Assembly (NCBI GenBank): GCA_905221605.1
Contig: CAJNDS010001001.1
Span: 564,049-606,548, forward strand
Direction of reading: 5' to 3'
Source of the DNA: Symbiodinium natans
Taxonomy: Eukaryota > Sar > Dinophyceae > Suessiales > Symbiodiniaceae
DNA: 42,500 bases
Part shown: one piece after another, positions 1 through 10,600 of the stretch
Layout of the letters: every line of letters starts with the position of its first letter
How positions within the stretch are numbered: the first letter of the stretch is position 1
Notes under the pieces: generated by a model
Databases searched by the model: none
What the model was told of the DNA's origin: nothing
Seen by the model: only the letters and a program-made list of their open reading frames with translations
Program-made: the position numbers and the translations under genes

Positions 1-98
1 CTATGTAGGATGAAATGACAGATAAAATAGAAAATGAAACTTGCGGCATGCGCGAAATACATGTACATATGATTATGTACTTACTGAGGAGACAAGAC

Positions 99-2507
99 TG
101 AGGACAACGGAGAGCAGCCATAGAAGAGGAATGAGACACGTTTGCCGCTACGCATTCTCAAAGTAATTTAACCGAACGAAAGTTGTGGTCCAAGTACTAT
201 GAGTTTAGGGTTTAGGGTTTGGGGTCTAGGGTTTAGGGTTTAGGGTTTAGGGGGATGACTCGGTCAGACCGGGCCAGAAGCCAAAGAGTCTGACAAACAT
301 TTGCAAAACGAGACATTGTGCGAGACATGCAACAAAAGCATGTAACGTTTAGGGTTTAGGGTTTAGGGTTTGCATCCATTGCCTGCAACAAAGGAACTCA
401 CAACACATAGCCAGATCGTACAATACACTACCCCAACTAAACCCATCCTTTGGGATGTTCCCACTTCTGCTAACAGTCCTCGTAGGGATTATAGTACCCC
501 CGGCTATAATCCCTACTAAGGACTGTTAGTATAAGGGGAGACATCTCACACCAAACCCATATCATCTTTGAGAGCTACAACTACATTACGACGCCCTCTC
601 GAAGCTCTGCAGCCATGGCGCCATATGAGACAGTGCCCTAACCCCTAAACCTTTGAAAGTTACCCTAAACCCCAAACCCTAAACCCTAAACCCTAAACCC
701 TAAACCCTAAACCCTAAACCCTAAACCCTCTGCAGCCAAAGGGGCCACCTTGAACTGGGGATGGACCTCGGGGCCCCTCTGGCGGAAGTACCTGCGAGGG
801 CACCGGAGGGCCGGAGGGCCCACTGTTGAGGGTCTTAGGAATCCTCCAAAATGCAGGATAATAATCCTGATATTACCCTTATAAGGTCAGGAAGTTTTGT
901 TGTTTGTTTGTCTATATATATATATATATTATCTTTTTTTGTTTTTGAGGGGGTCGTAAGCAAAAAGTAGTTTCGCCAGCCAAGCAGACTTCAGGGTTAG
1001 GGTTCAGGGTTCAGGGGCCACACCATGGGGCTTAGGGAGTTTAGGGTTTGGGGAGGGTGCGGGGGTGTTCTCCCAGGGCACCTTCAACAAATGGGAACAG
1101 GGCTCACGAAAAGGGAGCCTACCCCAATGGCTCCTCTTGGGGACCCTGGGAGGTAAAGGCCTCAGTCATATACAGAGGACTATGCAGTCTTCTCTTCTTG
1201 TAGAACCTACCATGATGGGTTATATCCTTTGCCGTATGCTCGATAATATTGTTGAAGCATCTCATTCTGTGATATCACATTTCGTCATGGCATATCTTGC
1301 CACAAAATAAACGAGTCGCAGTAGGGTTTCTCGCAATCATGAATGCGTTCCTTTCCTTTTGGACCTGTCCTTGGCGGTTGGTTGACGAGGTAGGCTGCAA
1401 GACGTGTGTGTCTGTGTGTGTGTGTGTGTGTGTGGGGGGGGGGGGGGTGTGTGTCAAGAGTGCGAGCTTCAGGGCTCAGAAGCGTCTCAGAGCTGGGCCT
1501 TCTACGCGATCTCTCCGACCTAAAGGTCTACAAAGTCTACAGGGCTGATGGTGGGCTGCTCGACTCCGACAGCTGGAGAGTTCAGCATCCGGAGGCATAC
1601 TAGGAGGTTCATGGGTACTTTTTCACCCCAATGATAAGTCTACCCAGAACCTGCATAGAGGACTTAGGGGACTTAGGGGGCTTATAAGTGCAGTTATACT
1701 TGGGGTTATCAGTACCCTGAACCTCCAAGTATGAACGATTTCCGATTCCGTAGTTGCGGCCGAAGACACATGTAGGGCGCATACCACATGTAGCCGACGA
1801 CGCTGAGCGCCAGCCTTACGAGGCTTGCAGCCCAACGGCTACCCCTCTGAGTCGGGGCTGAGAATCCTTGGGTAGGGTTTAGGGTTTAGGGTTTAGGGTT
1901 TAGGGTTTAGGGTTTAGGGTTTAGGGTTTAGGGTTTAGGGTTTAGGGTTTAGGGTTCAGGGTTCAGGGTTCAGGGTTTAGGGTTTAGGATGGTTTAGGGT
2001 TTCAAGCCCTGAGCTGCCAACATGTGCCAGGCGGCAGGACTCGCGTGATCCCGCGGTGGAGGAAGTTCGCCCAGGTGCGGTTTTTGTAGACCTAGGGTTT
2101 TGGGGATTAGGGCTTAGGACTACTTGGAGGTTCAATTGGGTAGTTCTAAGTCCGGCTCGACATCCCGTTTAGGGCTTTTCGGGGCTTGGGTTTATGGCCA
2201 CTATACCATGACTACCGAGCCAGAATTGTGGGAAAGAAACCGCCCAATAAATCCTAACCCTAAACCCTAAACCCTAGACCCTAAACCTACCAAAGCGAAC
2301 CGAGAGCCTCGGGCAGGGGGGAGCCTGGAGGTCTGACACTTCTCCAGCTTGTGGCTCAAGAATCCCCCCCCCCCCCCCCCCCCACCCCGGGTTTTGGAGG
2401 GCCCATGCTGGGTTTAGGGTTTAGGGTTTAGGGTTTAGGGTTTTTTCGGCCGCCGAGAGGCTGTGAGCGTCTCTGTGTTTTTCCAGCTGACCTCAGCTCA
2501 TCTTTGC

Positions 2508-2544
<37 letters not shown>

Positions 2545-3246
2545 ATCCCCGAAAAATAAAACCCCCCCCCCCCCCCCCCAATAGAAACTCGAAATATGTT
2601 TTATTATTCTCTCTCTCTCTGCCGCTGCATTAGGGGGAGGTGATTATCCAAATGTCATGTTGTGGGTCCAAAGGGTTTAGGGTCCAGGCTTCAGTGTTTG
2701 GAGGGTTTAAGTAATTACTTCAACCCTCAGAGCGTAGTAATTAGAGAGAGAGAGAGAGAGCTCCAGCAAGGGTCAGACAGTGGCTTTGCAGACACTTACA
2801 CACACACACACACTCATTCAGGATGTTGGTCGGTTGGTTTGAGGGTTTTGGGAGCCCTCAACCCACCCCCCCCCCCCCAATTCGGAATAGGCGTCTAAAT
2901 TGTGGGGGTGATTTCGGGAGGATCTTCCGGAAAATGCTTTTGTGATTGGGGGGGGGCTTAACACAAGAGGGAAGTGATTACTCCCTTTAGAAATGAACAT
3001 CTTATCTTTTCTCTTGGATTTTATATGAATAAATATACACGAAATTTCCTCAAGGGGCTATGGTACTCTCTCTCTCTCTCTCTCTCCCTGTCTCTCCTTT
3101 TGTCACTCTGTTTTCGGGTCCCTTGTGGGGTTTTGCGCCAGGGGCAGTCCCTGACTTAGGCACCTACACTCTTGCATCGTGCATCACCAAACCTTTCCCC
3201 ACCCCGTCCAGGATGACCAGCGGTGCCACGCCGGAGTACATGTTAT
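99..3246 (-). CDS. Minus-strand exon chain left of the LINE, not recognised
   Basis: Candidates: 3246-3203 (MYSGVAPLVILDG, donor GTGGGG), 3150-3107 (acceptor GTCAG, GLPLAQNPTRDPKTE, donor GTGACA), ~2936-2880 (IFRKILPKSPPQFRRLFRIG), 2486-2445 (acceptor GTCAG, LEKHRDAHSLSAAE), 2354-2291 (HKLEKCQTSRLPPARGSRFA, donor GTAGGT), 2091-2002 (VYKNRTWANFLHRGITRVLP, in-frame TGA at 2002), 1857-1737, 1266-1211, 791-749, 637-590 (acceptor TTAG, VSYGAMAAELREGV, donor GTAATG) and 147-99 (RQTCLIPLLWLLSVVL). It may continue the gene right of the LINE, which would then sit in a ~12 kb intron. Phases were not all checked. Confidence 0.45.
447..552. mobile_element. MITE, TTGGGATGTTCCCCCTTATACTAACAG family
   Basis: A long inverted repeat (TAACAGTCCTCGTAGGGATT against AATCCCTACTAAGGACTGTTA). 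AAACCCAT stands on both sides (439-446 and 553-560) as a possible 8-bp target duplication. Confidence 0.7.
749..791 (-). CDS. Putative 43-nt exon
   Basis: Acceptor CTCGCAG|G, reading YFRQRGPEVHPQFK, donor CAAG|GTGGCC. Confidence 0.55.
1211..1266 (-). CDS. Putative 56-nt exon
   Basis: Acceptor ATCACAG|AAT, reading NEMLQQYYRAYGKGYNPS, donor CATG|GTAGGT. Both sites are strong. Confidence 0.6.
1599..1730. mobile_element. Palindromic MITE/introner, CTTGGAGGTTCATGGGTAC family
   Basis: Ends are inverted (TAGGAGGTTCATGGGTAC and GTACCCTGAACCTCCAAG). A reverse-complement copy lies at ~41824-41948. Confidence 0.7.
1737..1857 (-). CDS. Putative exon with a membrane-like segment
   Basis: Acceptor TCTCAG|CC, reading SRWAASLVRLALSVVGYMWY and then APYMCLRPQLRNRKSF, donor TC|GTTCATACTTGG, which is the edge of a palindromic element (1599-1730). 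Confidence 0.55.
1875..1986 (+). repeat. Interstitial TTTAGGG array
   Basis: About 15 near-perfect TTTAGGG units with a few TTCAGGG, one of the longest in the window. Others (not listed separately): 205-252, 666-729 (CCCTAAA), 2410-2442, 18871-18920 (CCCTAAA), 23597-23632, 27022-27128 (CCCTAAA), 27253-27320, 35384-35440, 35957-36017 (CCCTAAA), 39079-39152 (CCCTAAA) and 40470-40550 (CCCTAAA). Confidence 0.9.
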
Positions 3247-3583
3247 CTCTCTCACTGCCTACCCAAAACCGCCTGCAAACCCTAACCCAACCCTAAGCCC
3301 TACATCCCTAAACCCTGAACCCTAAATCCCTGAATCCCTAAACCCTAAACCCCTTAACCAGGGCCCAGAAGACGCTCATTAGCGAGCGATTGCTGTAGGC
3401 CCCAGTGTCACAACGACACGACGTAGCCGACGTAGCCCAGCCTGGCACCGCAAACAACGGCAAGCCAGAAGCAAGGCGAGAAAGAGAATCCGGAAGGCCA
3501 GACGAGAACATCTCCCTCCTGCTGCCCGAGACATCGATCTACTGCAAGCACATCACAGCAGACCAGATTACCGTGCCCAGGTC

Positions 3584-4696
3584 ATGTCAAAGCAATGGCG
3601 TGGAGAACGTGCCTGGTCCTACTGGCCTGGAGCCTGGAAATCTTCTCCACAGCGACCCTGGAGACGACAACAAGACAAGGCCTCAACGAGATCGTGTTTC
3701 CCCGCCTACGATGCGAGGCCAATTCAGGAGAGCAAAGGGGCAGTTGTCACAGTGGTGCACTCCAGCACCACAACAGACCATGCAGACAATGCCCTGGTAA
3801 AGGACCTGCAAGGGGCCCTGAACGCTACCAGGAGAACAGAGGCCAAGGTCAAGCATCTGATAGAAGCCAGAGAAGTCAAGATGCAGCAATGGGCTCGCTT
3901 CGAAGCAGACATCCGGGAGTCATACAGAAGAGAGAAGGCCAGACACGCCAAGGACATGGAGAACAACGCGCAGGAACTTCGAGAAGCCACTCAACGGCAA
4001 GAAGAAGCCAGGAGCAAAGTGAGAGCCATCGCAGCGGGATCCCAACCAACACCACTTCAGCAAGATTTGGAGACGGAAGACTTTTTCCAGGACGTGAACA
4101 TGGACGAGGACCTCCAGCTCGACTACCTGCAAGATGTGCTTGGAAGAGCCATGCAGGGTACAGTGACCCCGACAAGAAGATCCAACGCTGCTATGACCCC
4201 CAGACAGACACAGCCGGCTATGCGAGCAACAGCCACGCCCTCCACTGGCAATGCAGCCACGACAGACCCATATCAGACACCTCCTTCGGCCAAAGCAGGA
4301 CCTCCAGGGGGAGATGGATATGCTCCCAAGTCAGTGCAGCCAGCAATGGACAGTGGGACACAGGTACTCTCCGCGAGTGCCAGCCAAGGAGCCATAGACA
4401 GCATCAACCATATGGTGCGCCCGACAGCCAGACGCGCATCCCCAGGCCAAGGGAAGGCAAGAACATCCGTGAAGGAGACGACAAAGACAACATCCATGTC
4501 ACCCCAGTTGCTACGCCAACGCGAAGCCGTGACTCTGGCAGACAAGCTTGCAGCAAAGAGACAGCAGGCGGCAAAGGAGCTCGTTGCCCAAGAGCTTGCC
4601 ATCCCAGCTGGAGTGCCCATCCACCTCATCGACGACGATGGCGACCTAGAGGAGCCGGATCCGCCAGAAGCACATGCGCTAGGAAGCATGTCGTAG
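3584..4696 (+). CDS. LINE ORF1 protein, coiled-coil
   Basis: 370 residues. Residues ~75-140 are rich in E, K, R and A with heptad spacing (for example LREATQRQEEARSKV), consistent with a coiled coil that would let ORF1 multimerise and bind element RNA. The rest is basic or Q/P/T-rich, and the C-terminus turns acidic (HLIDDDGDLEEPDPP). The first ATG is at 3584, but the same frame stays open without an ATG back to 3383, so the start may be non-AUG, spliced, or lost. It ends TAG at 4694-4696. The overlapping frame-1 ORF from 3595 is R/S/Q-rich here and reads as a shadow of ORF1. Assignment as ORF1 rests on position and composition, not on a recognised domain. Confidence 0.75.
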   Translation: MSKQWRGERAWSYWPGAWKSSPQRPWRRQQDKASTRSCFPAYDARPIQESKGAVVTVVHSSTTTDHADNALVKDLQGALNATRRTEAKVKHLIEAREVKMQQWARFEADIRESYRREKARHAKDMENNAQELREATQRQEEARSKVRAIAAGSQPTPLQQDLETEDFFQDVNMDEDLQLDYLQDVLGRAMQGTVTPTRRSNAAMTPRQTQPAMRATATPSTGNAATTDPYQTPPSAKAGPPGGDGYAPKSVQPAMDSGTQVLSASASQGAIDSINHMVRPTARRASPGQGKARTSVKETTKTTSMSPQLLRQREAVTLADKLAAKRQQAAKELVAQELAIPAGVPIHLIDDDGDLEEPDPPEAHALGSMS

Positions 4697-7600
4697 CAGA
4701 GAACAGCTGCAAGATTTGGACGACCTCAAGGTATGCCTGTCCGCGGAAGCTGACGGACTGCCATTGGGTTGGGCAACTCACGCTGCCGGGTAAACCTGAA
4801 GCCCAGACCTTGTACAGACACAGGTTCACGACAGTTGCTCTCACCCTTGTACATAAGTTTCCAGGGTCCCCCTCCCGAATCTACACTGCTGTTGCTCTTG
4901 ACACTAGCTTCTACTGCGCTACTGCCCCACCCATAAGTAAGATACCCAGCTGCCACGGCAAAGCCTACGTCTTAGCCGAGCCGCCAAAGAGAAACATCCC
5001 ACACAAGCAACAAGGGTACCCAGCGAACAAGCTTACCGCTGTCACTCAAGAGAAGACGAGTTTTTCAAGTAGGTTTCACAGCCGCCCTGAGCCTCAACCT
5101 TTAAGGTTCCCTAGTTCCCAAACCTCAGGGATAATCCCAGGCCGAGCAGACGACTCGCCAGACATGATGCCCTCAAGACCATGCCCTCAATGTAATGGAC
5201 AGCTGCCACAAGGCGCCGGCGATCTGGCTTGCCGGGCAAACATTGAGCATTCTCTTGAAAGTCTTTCTGAACGCGTGTACACTTCGACCTCAGGTCACCC
5301 CAGGTCGATAAACCTAAGGCCGCCAGTGTTTAAACAACCAGCAGGCAGGCCGCCTCCACTGACACGGGTTCCCGACACATACTACCACGGACTAGGTTTC
5401 CCCAGCATAAACACCAGAATAAACCCTAGCCAGTCAAAAGGCCACGGGAACCCCCACTGTGTTTCAAGGCCACAAGGCGCCGTGTTTTTGGCATGCCAGG
5501 CCCACCAACATGCAGAGCCTGCTGTCCTGACAGCCGGCAGCTTTGAAGCTTACTGCCGCGCCAGGGCAGCAGTCACAGCTCCCCAGTCGCAGCTCGCGCC
5601 CGTGACGCCGAGCAATGTCCCTCTTGCGCAACGCAGGAAAAGACAACACGATGCACCAACGCCCACAGACTGCGCTGATCCTCGACTGCACTGCCTGCAA
5701 ACACTGAGGACCAGACACAACTATACATCCCGGTCGCAGCTCGCGTGCAAGACGCTGAGCATCGTCCCTCTCGGCAACACTTCCGCAAGTAGCCCTGGTC
5801 GACAGGAATCCCAGTCGCAGCTCGCGCGTGAGACGCTGAGCATTGTCCCCTCCCTTTCATGTCAGGCCGCTCTAGGCACAGGACACGCACCATCCAGACT
5901 GGACATTACACCGTGTGCCACCCAATCCGTGTGCACGAACAGCGCAAGAAATCGCTCCGACTGCAACGCACGACACTGCAACAACGCAGGCAAAAACAAC
6001 GGAGCACCTCCTCCAAATAACTGTCACGCTGAGGAAGATGCCACAATACCCTTGTCGCAGCTCGCGCCTGAGACGCTGAGCAACGTCCGTGTGGCACAAT
6101 GCAGCACGCGACAGAACCACCCGCAAACAGTGCACACTGAACATGCCAATCACCTCAACCGGCAAGACCTGGCGTTCAGCCCTCTTTTTCCTTCCCGGTC
6201 GCAGCTCGCGCATGAGACGCTGAGCAACGTCCACCCAGGTCCAGACGACAAGAGCGCTCAAGGCCGACAGGAAGCCCAGTCGCAGCTCGCGCGTGAGACG
6301 CTGAGCAACGTCCTCTCCCTTCCCTGTCAGGCCTGTCAGGCCCCTCCAGTTTCAGGCCGTGTCCCATTTGAACTGGACAGTGCAACGCGCGCCCCGTCAT
6401 CCACATACCGACAAGGAGGCCACATAGGCACTAACTGTGGCACAACCTACCCGAACCATTGTTCCGCTAAGGCAACAGCTGCAGCGCCTCAGTCGCAGCT
6501 CGAGCCCGTGACGTTGAGCAATGCCCCCCCTGCGTGCCACAGCACGCGCCCTTTTGGCGCCACGTTTGCGTATAGATATGGTAGACAGGAAGCCCAGTCG
6601 CAGCTCGCGCATGAGACGCAGAGCATTGTCCTCTCCCTTCCACGTCAAGCCACCACTGGCTTAAGCTTTGTCTCAACTGGACTAGACATTAAGCCAAGCG
6701 ATACAGCGCCCCAGTCGCAGCTCGCGCCCGTGACGCTGAGCAATGTCCCTCTTGTGTGCCACAGCACCCGCCCTCCAGGCACCGCTCCGGCATATAACCA
6801 CGGTCGACAGGAAGCCCAGTCGCAGCTCGCGCATGAGACGCAGAGCATTGTCCCCTCCCTTCCACGTCAAGCCACCACTGGTTTAAGCTTTGTCTCAACT
6901 GGACTAGACATCAAGCCAAGCGATGCAGCGCCCCAGTCGCAGCTCGCGCCCGTGACGCTGAGCAATGTCCCTCCTGTGTGCCACAACACCCGCCCTCCCG
7001 GCACCGCTCCGGCATATAACCACGGTCAACAGGAAGCCCAGTTGCAGCACGCGCGTGAGACGCTGAGCATTGTCCTCTCCCTTCCATGTCAGGCCGCTCC
7101 AGGTTCAGGAAACACATCCTCCAGACTGGACACCACACCGTGCGAAACACTACCCACCTGCACACACAGCGCAAGAAACAACACCGGCTACAGCGCACAA
7201 CGCTGCAACAGTGCAGGCAAAAACAGCGGAACACCTCCTCCGAACAGCTGTCGCGCTGAAGAAGAAGATGCCACAATGCCCCTGTCGCAGCTCACGCCTG
7301 AGACGCTGAGCAACGCCCGTGTGGCACAACGCAACACGCGACAGTATCACCCGCAAACAGTGCGCTCTGAACACGCCGATCATTTCATCCTCTACCGGCA
7401 AGACCCGTCGTTCAGCCCTAACTTTCCCTCCTGGTCGCAGCTCGCGCGTGAGACGCTGAGCAACGTCCACCTAGGTATAGACGCTAAGACCTTTCAAGGC
7501 CGACAGGAAGCCCAGTCGCAGCTCGCGCATGAGACGCTGAGCAACGTCCTTTCCCTTCCTTGTCAGGCCCCTCTAAATTCAGGCCGTATCCCACCCGAAC

Positions 7601-10600
7601 CGGACAGTGCAACATGCGTTCCACCATCCACGCACCAACAAGGTGGTCACATAGGCAGTGGCACAGCCTACATAAACCCCAGTTCCGCCAGGGCAGCAGC
7701 CATAGCGTCCATGTCACAGCCCACACCCGCGACTTTGAGCCATGTCCCTCCTGCGCACCGCAGCATGCGCCCTCCTGGCACCACTCTTGCGTGTAGATAT
7801 GGTAGACGGGAAGCCCAGTCGCAGCTCGCGCGTGAGACGCAGAGCTTTATCCTCTCCCTTCCACGTCAAGCCACCATTGGTCTAGGCTATGCCTTATCTG
7901 AACTAGACACTAGGCCAAGCGACACTGCGCCCCAGTCGCAGCTCGCGCCCGTGACGCTGAGCACTGTCCCTCTTGCGCGCCACAGCACTCGCCCTCCCGG
8001 CACCACTCTAGCGTACAACCACGGTCGACAGGAAGCCCGGTCGCAGCTCGCGCGTGAGACGCTGAGCCTTGTCCTCTCCCCTCCATGTCAGGCCGCTCCA
8101 GGTTCAGGAAACACATCATCCAGACTGGACATTGCACTGTGCGCCACAGAACCCGCGTACACATACAGCGCTAGAAACAACTCCGGCTACAGCGCGCAAC
8201 ACTGCAACGGCTGCAACAGCGCAGGCAAAAACAGCGGAACACCTCCTCCGAACAACTGTCGCGCTGAGGAAGATGCCACAATGCCCCTGTCGCAGCTCGC
8301 GCGTGAGACGTTGAGCAATGTCCGTGTGGCACAACGCAGCACGCGACAGCACCATCCGCAAACAGTGCGCTCTGAACATGCCGACCACTTCATCCTCTAC
8401 CAGCAAGACCCGGCGTTCAGCCCTTACTTTCCCTCCCGGTCGCAGCTCGCGCATGAGACGCTGAGCAACGTCCACCTAGGTCTTGACGCTAAGAGCTTCC
8501 AAGGCCGACAGGAAGCCCAGTCGCAGCTCGCGCATGAGACGCTGAGCAACGTCCTCTTCCTTCCCTGTCAGGCCGCTCCTGATTCAGGCCGTATCTCATC
8601 TGCACCGGACAGTACAACATGCGTCCCGCCGTCCACGCACCAACAGGATGGTCACCTAGCCAGAGGCACAGCCTACGTGAACCAATGTTCTGCCAGGGCA
8701 GCCGCCATAGCGTCCTTGCCGCAGCTCACTCCCGCGACTTTGAGCAATGTCCTTCCTGCGCGCCGCAGCACGCGCCCTCTAGGCACCACTTCTGCATGTC
8801 GAATTGGTAGACAGGAAGCCCAGTCGCAGCTCGCGCATGAGACGCAGAGCACTGTCCTCTCCCTTCCACGTCAAGCCACCACTGGTTTAGGCTATGCCTC
8901 ATCTGGACTAGACACCAAGCCAAGCGCAGCAGCGCCCCAGTCGCAGCTCAACCATGGTCGACAGGAAGCCCAGTCGCAGCTCGCGCGTGAGACGCTGAGC
9001 ATTGTCCTCTCCCTTCCATGTCAGGCCACCACAGGTTCAGGCTATGCCGTACCCAGACCCAGACTAGACACTTCGCCAAGCGCCCTGCTGCCCCTTACAC
9101 ACTGCGCAGAAGCCCACAGTGGAGCAGCCTCTACTCACCGCCGCAACGCCAGAGATGAGGACCCATCACCGCGGCAGCTTGCGCCAGCCCTTTGCCGCAG
9201 TGCGCAACACTGCAACGCACCTGTCACGTTCACCGCTCCTGCGGACCTACTGCTGCATTACCTGCAGACGCAGACGAGCGGACTGCTCCATTCATGGTTA
9301 GCCTACATTACCGCTGCGCTTTTCTCTTTGCTTCTGTGGGGGCTGCAACTACAAGGGGGCGAAAGAAACGCAGATCCGCTAATCCGTGTAGGAAGATGCA
9401 TAAGCGGACCTCATGCATACCTGTGGGCAGCCCTGCGCTGCACACAACCACACTGCAGTCCGCCTGAGCAACGTCCGCATAGTAGGAATGGGCAACCTGC
9501 CAACAGCCCTGCCAGATCGCCTCCCAGCAGCTCCAACATACCTTTCTGGGCCAAACTCCTAGCTGTTGCTTGCCTTTTCACGCCAGCGCAAAGCATGCAG
9601 CCGAGCGGCGCCTTTTCCGTACCGGACCCCTCCCACACTTATGCCGCAACTTCAGTCAGCCAGACAAGGCCCATACCGACGCCCAGTAGAAGCCACAGCC
9701 GCCCTGCCGCGATCTGCTGGACTGAAACAGAACACACCTCGCCCCAAGACAGACTCCATGTCAGCGCAACAAGAACAAGCAACAGTGGAAATGCCTCTGC
9801 TAACCCCAGACCCCCTCGCGGCAGCAACCAGCACGCCGACAGCAACTCCCCAAAGCAGTCCACCCGTAAGGAAGATACGCTTCTAAACAGCCTGCCGCCG
9901 GAACAAAAGCTGAGAGCTTTCTTCCTTGCTGCAACCCTGCTCGACACTCTCTTCGAACACAACCAACAGCAAGCGCCGCCCAAGACCGGAGCCGACAAAA
10001 GCAAAGCAACAACCGCAGCAAGGCAGCCCTGCGGCCCAAGCCAAGATCCCTATGCGAGTCTCGCCGGGCTAGAGTCTGCGCTCGCAGGCTGCAAAGAAGC
10101 ATGGACAGACTTCTGGAGACGGCAGCCCCCGTGCGACCTTCCATGCGGATCCCGCAGCCAACTTCAGGGCCCCCTCCCCTTCTTTCCAGCCTGTCTCCGT
10201 GCGCTTGACATCTACACAGACGGCTCACACAAGGATTCGCACTGTCCAGGCTGGGCAATAATCCTCGTTGACGGAGTACAGTTTGGTGAGGAAAAGCAAT
10301 ACGCCGCCTGTGCATACGGTACTGTGAAGGCCATAGCCGACATAGGCCTCTGTAGAGACAACCATCTCTCAAACATCGACGCCGAGGGAATCCCAGTACT
10401 CCTTGCGCTGCTCTGGACGCTTGGGCTTGACATACGCATCCATGTTACCATCTGGACCGACTGTGAGGTCATTGCCACCGCTGCGAACGGCGCCAGTTCA
10501 CCTCCTGACGCCAAGGAGAAACAGAGGCGCCTCTGCCCCAGCATCCGACAAGTCATGCAGATCCATGAAGCCAGGACCTCCCCTGTCCAAGTGCAATGGA

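Noticed and set aside
1875-1986. CRISPR-like array
   Set aside because: Units are contiguous 7-mers without spacers and the DNA is clearly eukaryotic.
2349-2360. Match to the dinoflagellate spliced leader (GGCTCAAG)
   Set aside because: Only about 8 bases match and it falls at a putative exon edge on the other strand; too short to support a leader gene or relict.
3405-3800. Plus-strand 131-codon ORF before ORF1
   Set aside because: Overlaps ORF1, has no recognisable composition or domain, and the ORF1 frame shows the coiled coil.
5464-8923. Many minus-strand ORFs antisense to the LINE repeat tract (CSASHARAATG-type peptides)
   Set aside because: They are antisense readings of the repeated core; the plus frame is unbroken across ORF2 and runs into RNase H and APE.
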